In this document: positions 24,863 to 34,700 of the stretch, one piece after another
Position numbering within the stretch: position 1 is the stretch's first letter
Layout of the letters: every line of letters begins with the position of its first letter
Notes under the pieces: model-generated
Database searches by the model: none
The model's input: the letters and a program-made list of their open reading frames with translations, nothing else
Told to the model about the DNA's origin: nothing
Program-made: the position numbers and the translations under genes
From: Microplitis mediator
Lineage: Eukaryota; Arthropoda; Insecta; Hymenoptera; Braconidae
Length of the DNA stretch: 64,000 nucleotides
Direction: 5' to 3'
Assembly (NCBI RefSeq): GCF_029852145.1
Contig: NC_079977.1
Span: forward strand, 18,602,781-18,666,780

Positions 24863-25986
24863 AAAATTCTCCGAATCTTTTCGCATGTAGATTGGAAACA
24901 AAAATCAATAAATTGAATTCTCTTGTAAAACGAAAAATTACAAAATTTTTTATCTTTTGTCGAAAAAAAAAAAAAAAAAATGAAAGATGAACTTGGAGTT
25001 TATACTTAGGAAAATGTTTAACGAAACTTCAAAAAGAATTTTATTTACTGAAAATGTTGATGTCTAGGGACTATATGAAAATTTTGTTTCCCTTTTGTTC
25101 CAACTATTTAAATAATAACTATGGTTATTATTGATCGATTATTATTTTTTGGACTTTTAAACTTGTCACACTCAAATTTACTTCTTGTCGCATGCAGATT
25201 ATCGTTTAACCCACAAAAATGTTGCGGCAACAGTTGAATGAGCAAAAAGCTATTTGGCGAATAAAACAGCACTAAGATAGTACTTATATTGCACTAACGA
25301 TAACAAAACTGTGTTCAATTCGTGCGGTGTTGTCGATTACCCACTCGAGCGAATGAGCGCACTAGTCGTACAATATACTATTTAAAAATTACTTTTTGAA
25401 TTATTTATTTATACTAAACACGGTAAGTGTTTACAAGTGGGGTCCACCCATGCTGGGCTGTATTAAATTTTTTTTAATCAAATTGATCATACTTATTTTA
25501 AAATTGTTCACTTTTCTTTATTATCCAAAAAAAAAAGAAGATATTAAACCATCAAAAAAAGACAAAGTAAAGCGACTGAATTACATTCACCTACTCGAAG
25601 ATCGATATTATATAGAGCTTGGAAACAAATCTAATGCCCAAAATTTATTTAAAAGCTGATTGTAGCATGATAATCCGGTAGATATCATAAAGTTCTTCTC
25701 TAAATTATTCAATCAGTTCCACATTTTGGTAATGAAAGGTCGATGAATTCCTAATTTATCATGACGGTGTACCCTCTTATACACGCATGAACTTTTTCGA
25801 CTTGTAATTTGAACAAGTCAACTATGCATGTCTTAAGCTTGTCGTTTTATGTTTCTGAGCTTATTCAGACTGAAGAATAATATTTTGCAGTGAAAAATTG
25901 ATATTTAATTTCTACATTAAGTATTCAATTTCAATAGAAATTTATTTCATACTAAAGACAATGAAAAAAATTTATATAGTTCCTAT

Positions 25987-26003
25987 GTCACCGCTAGGTG
26001 GCT
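25987..26003. promoter_or_regulatory. CTCF-like motif 6
   Basis: GTCACCGCTAGGTGGCT, identical to motif 3 of the left unit. Confidence 0.35.
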
Positions 26004-26680
26004 TTGATAAAAAAAAATTCTCGTACTGGAACCGATAACTAAAATTTATAAATGTGATTTTGCATACGAGTTTTAATTAGTTTTTGTACGAAATATGAAA
26101 GTTAATAAATAATATTCATTGAAAAGTTTTATTCAATTGTAATAATTGATAACTAATGACTCAATCTACTCCTCTAGAAATTTTATAAAATTCTAATCAG
26201 GAAAACTTGCAAACGTGGAAGGAGAACTAGAATTGATAAATGTGACTATTTGAAACAGGAATAATTTTTTTTTTTTTCCGAAAGGTAAAAGTCCATAAAA
26301 AATAATGATTGGAAGTTCGAATTAATTCTAGATATCGAATATTTGATTTTTATGGCGGTTTTTGCAGATTTTCATCTTCTACTTGGGAATTTAATTTTAT
26401 GCGAAAGCCGACCCGAAAAAAATTTTTTCAAGTCATCCCTAGCCGACTTCTAATGATAAAAATTTTCGGACTTAAAACAGCATCTGAAGTTAATAGTGGC
26501 GATTTTTCCGACGAAATGATTTGATCTTTTGATATTCAGTGAAAATTGAATACTCACAATTTATCTTACTGGCAATCATCAAATGTCTCATTAAATTCAA
26601 TATTTGTTTTGATATTAATTTCCTACACTAGAAATTGATTTCATAAAATAGACGAATTAAAAAAAAATTTAGTTTGAAAG

Positions 26681-26697
26681 ATACCGCTAGGTGGCTT
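26681..26697. promoter_or_regulatory. CTCF-like motif 7
   Basis: ATACCGCTAGGTGGCT, followed by 'tctaaagaaaaaaattctcgg' like the sequence after motif 4. It shows that the motif-bearing block itself was duplicated within the unit. Confidence 0.35.
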
Positions 26698-26720
26698 CTA
26701 AAGAAAAAAATTCTCGGACT

Positions 26721-27257
26721 TAGAACGGCGTCAAAAATTAATAAATACCATTTTTCATATTAGAGTGAATAAAATTTTTTAAAATATGAAAATCGAAAAA
26801 AATTACTTGTTTGTTAAATTAATAAATTTAATATTAATCATTAATAATTTCGTATAATTAATATACGCAAAATAATAAAAAAATGCCGAATTGATAAATT
26901 CATTTGATTGATATTAAAAATTCAAAAAAAAAATTATACAAGTAACATTTTTTTTTTATTTTAATTTGATGGCTAGAGTGTTTAAGCAGTGACATGTTTA
27001 ACGAATTTTTAGTATAAATTTATAATTTCATCATAGTTTGATACCTTTTCTAATTGTTTTATTAGGTTGCTGCAATAATTTGTTACAGGAGTTAAACTGG
27101 TCGCCATATTACGCATATGTATCAGGCCAGAGGTACAAGATCTGAAATTTTCCTTTGGTGTGCACTGCTGTTTCTAAAGCTCGATTGTCTTGGTTGCAAT
27201 TGTTTCTCATACAGATGTTACCATCCCTGCATTGCATTTGCTGGGTATAATAAATTT
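26721..27257. other. AT-rich stretch with one GC-normal patch
   Basis: 26721-27060 shows nothing. 27090-27250 is GC-normal and open in several frames. A + strand frame of 59 codons (27117-27296) has a hydrophobic N-terminal half and five closely spaced cysteines. An overlapping - strand frame also carries four cysteines after an AG. Neither has convincing splice partners, and the end of the + frame runs into the dispersed repeat, so I do not call a gene. Confidence 0.25.
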
Positions 27258-27530
27258 TATGTAACCAATAAAATATTTCTCAGTCCACGCCGGTAACAAT
27301 TATAGTTACATTTCTTCAGAATAACTTATTATTTACATCATAAAATAATTATCATTGTTGATAATTTCTATAGTAGTCCGCATATTTATACGTTTTACTC
27401 ATCAGTCGTGAAATAATTCCCGTCATTTTTTTTTTTTTTTCGAAAGCTATTTTTGTAGTAAAATTTTGGTTTTTTGGATTCACTATATTTTTTCTTGGAA
27501 ATTTTAGAATATTCCCCTGAAAATAAACAT
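27258..27530. repeat. Dispersed repeat, partial copy of 23335-23600
   Basis: Closely follows the 'ccaataaaatatt...cgaaagctatttttgtagtaaaattttggtttttt' sequence of the reference copy and is cut off where a K element starts at about 27538. Confidence 0.7.
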
Positions 27531-27537
27531 CTATTAT

Positions 27538-27711
27538 TTAAAACTTCCCGCTAAAAAAATCGATGATTTTTTAAAAATTCGGGAAGTTATTGTTTTCACC
27601 TCGATTTGCGAAAATTGAAATTTCATCAGATGTCGACGTTTTGAGGTCCTAGGAAGCTATTCTGACTAATTTCAGAATGATGTCCGAGTGTCTGTATGCA
27701 TGTACGCGCGC

Positions 27712-27715
<4 letters not shown>
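27538..27715 (+). repeat. K element 5' part (CTTCCCGC repeat)
   Basis: It begins AACTTCCCGCTA, continues with 'aaaattcgggaagttatt' (a small hairpin), then 'tcatcagatgtcgacgttttgaggtcctaggaagc', and ends near 'gatgtccgagtg' beside a microsatellite. The same order is present at 29675-29818 and 30293-30320. No terminal repeats are evident. This family supplies the uninterrupted target for element E. Confidence 0.7.

Positions 27716-27792
<77 letters not shown>
27713..27792. repeat. (GT)n microsatellite, about 40 units
   Basis: An 80-base uninterrupted GT run directly after a CG-rich alternating stretch (27704-27713), a potential Z-DNA former. It generates the poly-His-Thr ORF on the - strand. 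Confidence 0.95.
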
Positions 27793-27793
<1 letters not shown>

Positions 27794-28111
27794 ATGTAAA
27801 CCTCTCATATCTTTTTGATGAATGAACCGATTTAGATGGTTCTTGCGGTATTCGAAAGATTTTTTCTGCCCTCCGGCCGGAAAGTGGCAACTTTCGGGCC
27901 GCTGCCCTAAACGAAGTTGCAACTTTCCGGCTTCGTCGAGCAGAAAAATAGTATACGCACCTTGGCCAGTAAAAAAGAAAGCCTCAGACCACATGTTTGT
28001 CAGCCTCGGCTTCGCCTTGGCCAACAATTACATGTGCTCTGAGACTTTTCTTATTTTACTGGCCTAGGTATGTAATATACTATTACTGAACTTAGATTTT
28101 CAGAAAATTTG
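27793..28111. other. GC-normal flank of the microsatellite
   Basis: Contains short inverted words (GCAACTTTC...GAAAGTTGC, and 'ccttggccagtaaaa...ttttactggccaagg'-like pairs near 27960 and 28055). The frames on both strands are short and overlap the GT array. No gene is called. Confidence 0.35.
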
Positions 28112-29033
28112 CCCGAATGAAAAAGCAATATATGAGCTTCAGTATAATTCAAAATATATTATAAATTATATGGAATTATAAGAAGCCATATATGGAGCCA
28201 TATACAAAATTTTGCCGAAATATTATATGATTTTATAATTTGCAACATATATATCGGTAATATATTTTTTTTATATGCTAACTTATAAATATTGCTTATA
28301 ATATTTTATACTATACTTCAAGTTCTATGATAAGATATATGATGTAATTATATGACTGACATATAATATTTATACATGTAAATATATAATTATATAAATA
28401 TATGTTCACATATATTTGTATAAATGTATGTAAATATATATTTATATAGATATATGTTTATATATATTTGCACAAATATAAAACTAGAGATTTCAAGCTA
28501 TAAAATGCTTTTTTTCAATCTCGATACGATTAATTTTCATGAAGTTACAGTCTTGCGAAAATCACTAAAAATTTCAAAAATTTTTTTGTTCCTTTAATTT
28601 TTGGTATGAGTGTATTTTTTAAATTATTTATGTATAATAATATCGATATTATTATAATATTGAAATTATAAGTTTATATATAAAACGAGAATATAATTTG
28701 AGATATAATATCATATGTATACAATTACATATATTATAAATTATATGGATTATAATGATATTGAAATTATAAATTAATTAATAAGATGAAACATATATTT
28801 TACGTTATAAATTAATATATAAAGCGGACATATAATTTTTGATACAATATCACATGTATATAATCACATATATTATAAATGATATGGATTATTATAATAT
28901 TGGATGTACAAATTATTATATATGTTGAATCATATATTAATCAATATCATTAATTTTGCCGACATATATGTTCAGTTATTTACCATATATTTTTTTTATA
29001 TATTATCGACAGTATATGGTTTTTTTATACGGG
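28112..29033. mobile_element. Family A element, copy A4 (complete)
   Basis: The ends are CCCGAATGAAAAAGCAATAT and ATGGTTTTTTTATACGGG. TG on both sides (28110-28111, 29034-29035) fits a 2-bp duplication. The interior is TATA-rich and non-coding. Confidence 0.82.
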
Positions 29034-29670
29034 TGGGATCGTTTAGTGAAATAGACTCAGAGATATTTAAGAAATACGAAAAAACAAAAAAAATTTTTTT
29101 TCGTTTTTTTCTTATACTTCGAAAATTGTCTGATCGATCAATTCTAAAATCTAATCAGCTCTAGAACTCGATAAAAGCTTTCGAGTGCTGCCAAGAACGT
29201 CCCGATCAGATAATCCGTTCGAGAGAAATCATCGACGGAAAAATAAATGTAAAATCTATATCGGCTTTTTTTATCAAATAATATCATAATCACGGAACAA
29301 TATTACTCAGAACTAATATATTCTACTTTACGTAAGTTATTGAAAGTGACTGCTTAAAAATCATCATGTTCACTCGTATGAAAATATACTGACACGATAT
29401 AGATACAACTTATAACGTAAATACATATTTTTGAGCTAATTATTGAACATAATTGTGAACAAAGATATAAAAAACGCTCGTTCATTAATTATTTTGGATT
29501 CTAAACGTTTAAACTTTAATATAAAGCGTAACCCTTTTGAGCTTGAAAAGCTTATAAAAAAAGGAAACGAAGGTATTTTCGAACTCGAAGAGCTTGAAAA
29601 TGTATTTATACTAATGTTTCAACAGCAACAGCGGGAAGTTTAAGAGCTGGCATGCAGGGCCAACCGATGT
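29034..29670 (+). repeat. K element 3' part
   Basis: Follows the K consensus ('agagatattt.aagaaa', 'gatcgatcaattctaaaatctaatcagctctag', 'gagcttgaaaatgtatt') and ends in 'gcgggaagtttaagagctggcatgcagggccaaccgatg'. The ORF 29443-29643 lies inside this repeat and is not a gene. Confidence 0.65.
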
Positions 29671-29674
29671 CCAA

Positions 29675-30785
29675 ATTTTTAACTTCCCGCTAAGAAAATT
29701 GTAAATTTTCAAAAATTCGGGAAGTTATTGGTTTCGGTCCGATTTACGAAAATCGAATTTTCATCAGATGTCGACGTTTTGAGGTCCTAGGAAGCTATTC
29801 TGACTAATTTCAAGATGACCCGTGTAAAAAAATTATTGATCAGAATGAATTTAAATATAAATTTCATCTCGAAACTCAGATCGTGACACAAATATGACTT
29901 TCATCATGAATTTGTATAAAGAACTTTAATCACGTCAAAATTATGACAGTATAATTTAAATCCAAGTGATCCGAAATTCATTCACTAAATTAATTTTACA
30001 ATCGAAACTGATTTACGTAAATCAAATACTTGATAGAACAAGTTTATTGGTCATTTCTGAATCGATAAATTTGACAAAAAGGTTTAATCAAGTATAAAAT
30101 CAGTCAAGTTTCTATCGAAGTCATCCCAAGTCCAATTCAAAAACGTAATAAATTAATTTTATAATTGGTACCGATTTACTAGACGAAAATTTGGAGTAAA
30201 TTCATAATGAAAGTCATATTTGTGTCACGTTCTGAGTTTCGTTATGAAATTCAGACCTAAATTCATTATGAACGAAAATTTTTTTACACGGGGATGTCCG
30301 AGTGTATGAATGTATGCATGTACGTACGTATGTAAATACCTGTATCTTTTAAACGGATGAACCGATTTTGAACTTTAAGGTGTGATTCGACGCGGCTTGT
30401 CAATATCTTGAAGCTGAAAGAAAATTGAGCTTGATCGGTAGGGCTCGTTCAGAGATATTCCAAAAATAAATTTTTTTCAAAAGTGTTTTTTTTGGATAAC
30501 TTCTAATGTGCTTGATGGATTGATTCCAAAATAGACTGGGCTCTAGAGCTTTATAAGCCCCGTCGAATGCCACCTTAACCATCAAAATCGGTTCATTCGT
30601 TCAAGAGATATCGTTGGAGAAAAAATAGTAAAAAACTATTTTTTTTCGAAAAGAACGGCATACAAAACGATTTTTGAGCTCGAAGAGCTTGAAAATGTAT
30701 TCACAATAATGTTTTGAGGTTCTTGAGTTCGAAAATTGCGGGAAGCTTTAGGGCTGGCCCGCAGGGTCAACTGATAGACCGATTT
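29675..30785 (+). repeat. K element, near-complete copy with nested element E
   Basis: It starts AACTTCCCGCTAAG and ends 'gggctggcccgcagggtcaactgatagaccg'. It lies head-to-tail with the preceding K fragment and is interrupted by element E (29819-30292). Internal 'gagctcgaagagctt' palindromes are typical of the family. Confidence 0.72.
29819..30292. mobile_element. Element E: 474-bp inverted-ended element inside K
   Basis: The ends are CCCGTGTAAAAAAATT and AATTTTTTTACACGGG, with GA on both sides (29817-29818, 30293-30294). The uninterrupted K copy at 27676-27690 reads straight through this point, which confirms a 2-bp duplication. Subterminal inverted words ('aaatatgactttcatcatgaattt' and 'aaagtcatatttgtgtcacg') extend the arms. 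Confidence 0.88.
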
Positions 30786-31970
30786 TTTTTTTTAGTTCCA
30801 TATGAAAATTTTGTTGTATGTAACAAAACAAAAATTTAGGTAATTTTTTGTAGATTATTTTATTGTCCATCAAACAATATTATCAAATTATTTTTAAACC
30901 GTACTATTCAAAAGTTATAAGTTTTTTAAATTACTTGTTTGGACAAAAAAATCGAAATTTTCGCGAGAAACGGATGAAAATTCTTTTGTCGCATTAAACT
31001 GTATCGAAAATTGTTGTTTTTGATCATTATATCAGCCAAATGACGGGTTTCATCTGTAAAACAGTGCAGTGAGTATGTACTTATTGTAGTAAAAAATTTT
31101 AAGGTCAAAATATTTAACTAGTATCTAAGCGGCACAAAATAAAGTCCTTAGCTTCATATTTAATTTAAATTAACAATTAATACTTGTTGATATCTTGTTC
31201 AATCCAATTAAACAAACATCAAACGATGTCTGCAGCTGCGCTCACTGCAAAAATGATTCGCGAATTTGACTGAATTATTTACTTTATCGAAAATTTTTTG
31301 GATCCAAAAAATATTTGTTGATTTGACAAAAAGAAATTAAATTTCTCGAAGTAAGTATTATTCGATTGACGCAATAATTTTCGTATACTCCAACTAAGAA
31401 AAAAAATTTGACTAAACCAAGAGAAAAATTTCTTGGGAGAACAAATTCACATAAAGAAAGGAGGAGTCGTCGGTACGAGACAACGGCAATGGGAGTAGTT
31501 CGGTGTTCGCCACTAGATTGCGCCTACCATTTGTAGTGTTCCTGGTAAGAAACTTATTTCAGACGTATTATATTCCAGTCATGCGACAGATGACTAGCTC
31601 CATTTTCGATAGTCAACATTTACAAAATTTATTATCATGTATGTATGAGTTGATATAATATCTTTAGTAATGATATTATCTTGAAAGTAATAAATATTAT
31701 ACAAGATACAAGACTAGTTTCTTTTCATTTATTAACTCCAATATTACTAGTTAATTTAAGTATAAAATTAGAACAGAATAAAAGTTATAGATACTATAAA
31801 TATAATATTCTAATCGTGATAACTGAATTATCGTTCACTTGATCACAAAAAATAACAATACTATGCATAATTTAATGTATGAAAATCAATTTTAATATAT
31901 AGTGAAACTTAAACTTACAATTAATATTCTCAATAAGACAAATTATAGGTAAATTGAAAAAAATATAGAT
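30786..31970. other. Intergenic DNA, no gene seen
   Basis: AT-rich, with a GC-normal island at about 31445-31555 that ends in a donor-like 'cctg|gtaaga'. That island could be an untranslated exon but has no other support. The ORF 30926-31108 (-) has no recognisable features. Confidence 0.35.
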
Positions 31971-31974
31971 AGCC

Positions 31975-32048
31975 TGAACTGGGAATCGAACCAATACCAT
32001 GTCGGTATCGCGTCGAGTGCTTTTCCAGTTGAGCTATCCGAGCTAATC
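31975..32048 (-). other. tRNA-like gene or pseudogene
   Basis: On the - strand TAGCTCAACTGG (A box) and GGTTCGATTCC (B box) are spaced as in a tRNA, and the ends pair partly (AGCTCGGA with TTCAGGCT allowing wobble and one mismatch). The anticodon arm is poorly formed, so a pseudogene or SINE head is more likely than a working tRNA. Confidence 0.5.
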
Positions 32049-32056
32049 GTACGGCA

Positions 32057-32444
32057 TTAACTAAACAATGGAAAAACAGTCTCAATTTTTTTTCCAATAT
32101 CTCGGCTGACCCAAGCTAGCATTTCAGGCACTTCTTTGACCTTGAATAGACTTGCTGAATTATCTTGAAATTCAAGGTTCGTTATTATTTCATTTATCTC
32201 GTAGTTTTTTTTGGGCCCGCAACAACACGATCCGCAATTGGTTGTGCTGTCCTCAGTCGTCCTGAACCTTTCAATGCTTTTCTCCAGTTTGGTGTTAATG
32301 TCCACAAGTTCATCTATGATGGAGCGAAATTCTAGTTCAGCCGATCTCTGTGAAAAACACCTCATCGATCATTTCTAGTCGGTTATTGATAACCCGAAGT
32401 TGTTCGTATAACGCTAAGAATGTTTCTTGCGTCTCATGGGCAGT
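32057..32444 (-). pseudogene. Coding fragment with frameshift, unknown family
   Basis: A strong acceptor (T-run, then CCAG at 32445-32448 on the - strand) opens a frame of 35 residues starting TAHETQETFLALYEQ, which stops at 32337. From the T5 run at 32351-32355 the next frame carries on smoothly for about 95 residues to a stop at 32057. The parts match in character: a charged, coiled-coil-like stretch on both sides, then a short cysteine cluster (CGSCCCG). A one-base indel in the homopolymer would join them. This may be a decayed gene, a sequencing indel, or a terminal exon whose real frame I misjudge. It lies 0.5 kb downstream of the carboxypeptidase pseudogene on the same strand. I recognise no family. 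Confidence 0.45.
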
Positions 32445-32928
32445 CTGGAAAAAAATTTTAAATAAATTATTTTTTGTTTTGCAAATACAAAATAAATTTC
32501 GCACACGTCGTGCATTTATAGATTTTGCAAATACTTGGTTTTACTCAATTATCTTTTGGTTTTAATTTTTTGATTGTTTGGTAATTAAACCAATGGTAAT
32601 TTCAGAATGTATCTGAAAAAAGAAAGAAAAAATTTTTCTTGTCTTTAAAATAATTTTCATTCGTGAAAAATAGGGCAGTTAGGGGAGGGCCCATGTTATC
32701 GGCAAAATTTTTGTTTTCAGTCTTCTATATTAGTTATTTTCAATTTATTGCACACCTCAAGCGCGAAAGCTTTACTGACGGTTCTGCCCCGTTTTTTATT
32801 TTGCAATTCATTAATTAATCGGCGTAAGGTAAGAAAAAATAACTACTAACGACATTTGTTTTTTAAAAATTTTTTATTTGTTATTTATTATAAACATATA
32901 TAGTTTTTATGAAAAACAAAAGTATTGT

Positions 32929-33840
32929 TTAATTGTTTGGTGTTAATTCTTGAAGCAGGGCACTTATTGCATATGGATTGGATGTTGGTACATAGAAAAA
33001 CATTTAAAAATTTAAAAATTAAATTGGAAAAGATTGGAAAACAAAAAGAAATTTTAATTATTTTTAAAGCTAAATATTTTTTTTAATTGATGAAAATTGA
33101 ATATTCCAGTGTATTGATTTTTCTTGGCAATACCGAGTGAAATAATTGATTAAAAAAAAATTAATAAAAGTAAAACTTGGAAATATTTTTTCGAAGTTTG
33201 AAAAAAATTTTTAGTCGAGTAAATGATTCAAATAAAATATAAAATTTCAGCCACAAAAATTTTGTACCCAAGAGTAAAAAGTCGGACGTTTGAAAATTTA
33301 CAAAAGATATTTAAATACTGATGGTCAATGAAAAAAAATTACCATGTGCCCAGCACGATTTATCTAGGACATTTTCAATTTTCGGTACTCTTTAAAGAAA
33401 ACTTCAACAATATTATCCACAACAAACGGTTTCCTTCGTAAATTTTTCCAACTTTCAGTCCCAGACCATTTCAAATTTTCGACCCACGTAACAGTTCCAT
33501 AAATCGGTACAATAAAATCATACTGACCATTATAAACAAACACTTTCAAGTCTGTTTCATTCAGCAATCGCTCAACTGCAATAGTAATTCGAGTGAAAAA
33601 ATTTAAATCTACAAATAATTGAAATAATCGTAACTCACCGATATGAGTTACGGGTTTCATTAAATCAGTCCGTAAATTGTCTTTAACTGGAATCAAAACA
33701 AACAGCCAAGTTCTGCTGAGATTTAATGCTTTTTTAACTTCAGTATTCATGTGGATTTGAATTTTTGGTGCGGATTTCAAAGAAGACTTTTGTGGAGGAT
33801 CACGGTAGGCAAAAGATGTTGTATAACTTGGTGAGTTTTG
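32929..33840 (-). pseudogene. Serine carboxypeptidase (SCPEP1-like), C-terminal exons, decayed
   Basis: Family S10 enzymes cleave C-terminal residues with a Ser-Asp-His triad in secretory or lysosomal compartments. Three exons remain on the - strand. Exon a (about 33840-33639) ends in 'DLMKPVTHI'. A 63-base GT-AG intron (33638-33576) follows. Exon b (33575-33343) carries 'LKVFVYNGQYDFI', where the D of GQYD is the expected catalytic Asp, then WVENLKWSG and RAGHM with the catalytic His. Exon c (32991-32929) completes 'VP' and ends in a plausible tail (ALLQELTPNN) plus TAA. Damage: an in-frame TAG at 33364-33366 where the family has Trp just before the RAGHM block, and an AT where the last acceptor AG should stand (at about 32992). 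The upstream exons with the nucleophile Ser (GESYGG region) are absent. Without repair of both defects no functional C-terminus can be made. It is a truncated duplicate or dying gene. Confidence 0.82.
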
Positions 33841-33965
33841 TCCGTTCGTTTTTAGTAGATTTCATAAAAATCTAACTATTGTATTTGTCCTCATGATGGA
33901 ATTTTCGAAAAATTTTGCTACCTCTGAACTCAGCTCGATGAGCTGAGTCAGGAAATACATTCAGT

Positions 33966-33986
33966 TCAAAAGTTTATATATGTATT

Positions 33987-34012
<26 letters not shown>
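33966..34012. repeat. (TA)n microsatellite
   Basis: A TATATA run of about 45 bases just upstream of the carboxypeptidase remnant on its coding strand. Confidence 0.85.
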
Positions 34013-34014
<2 letters not shown>

Positions 34015-34017
<3 letters not shown>

Positions 34018-34700
34018 ACGCGCCGTTCTCCAACGATAGCGTCCGCAATTCTACACCGATCTTAATGAAACTTAGTATACTTATTCTATGGACGATTACC
34101 TTGGATAAGTTCGAAGATGAGCCAATTCGGCCAATAAGTTTAGAAGTTATGGTTAATTGAAATTTTGTAAAATTTTCAAAAAAAAATTTGTTTGCCGCTT
34201 TAACTGGATGTAACTTCTAAACGGAAAGAGATAGCTTATTTTCGTTTGTTCTATGTGAAAGCTCGTCCGATTGCCTACAATTTTGACTATACAGCTCATT
34301 GATTGGACCAATTTTTCTAGTAGATAAATGATTTTGAACATTTACAAAATATTATAAAAACTAATTTTATGCAGGTTTTCACTTTGATTATAGCCACAAT
34401 TTCAAACCGATCACCTTGAAACTTAGTATACGTATTTTGTGGGTGACTACCTTGTTCGAGTTTGAAAATGAGCTCAATCGGTCGATTAGTTTAGAAGTTA
34501 TAGCATTTCAAAATTTTCAAAATGTCCAAAATTCATATTTTTACTTATTCTTCCTTTAATATCTTTTGAATGTGATAACTTATCGACTTTATATAAAATT
34601 CATCTGAAAGCTCTTCGAATGAGCTTTAATTTTCATGCCTATATATATGCCTAGACCACTGAAATTACTTATTTTACCATTCATTTAATGAAATTTTGCT
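34015..34700. repeat. Dispersed repeat present as two tandem units
   Basis: 'caccgatc...aaacttagtata.tattttgtgg.tgactaccttg...cggtcgattagtttagaagttatag' occurs at about 34050-34160 and again at 34400-34505, with related tails. It is a decayed repeat with no coding frame. Confidence 0.6.

Larger units (their letters stand above)
24478..26720. repeat. Segmental duplication, right unit (R)
   Basis: This is the counterpart of 17462-20890, shortened by loss or replacement of the central ~1.9 kb. The breakpoint lies between about 25100 and 25575 in this copy. At 25560-25655 a short frame (LEDRYYIEL...) parallels one in the left unit near 19995-20080 (LKDRNYIES...), so the ancestral sequence may have been coding. 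Both copies are now interrupted. CTCF-like motifs stand at 24846, 25987 and 26681. Confidence 0.78.

Noticed and set aside
25396..25659. 87-codon ORF with hydrophobic and lysine-rich parts
   Set aside because: It spans the breakpoint of the segmental duplication, and only its last third has a parallel in the other unit, where it continues in a different way.
27626..28027. 133-codon ORF with poly-His-Thr
   Set aside because: It is read through the (GT)n microsatellite, and the opposite frame (27822-28067) is also open without family resemblance.
33364..33780. 138-codon ORF as an intact carboxypeptidase fragment gene
   Set aside because: It includes a 63-base intron that happens to be in frame and ends at a premature TAG. 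The true exons are shorter and the locus is a pseudogene.
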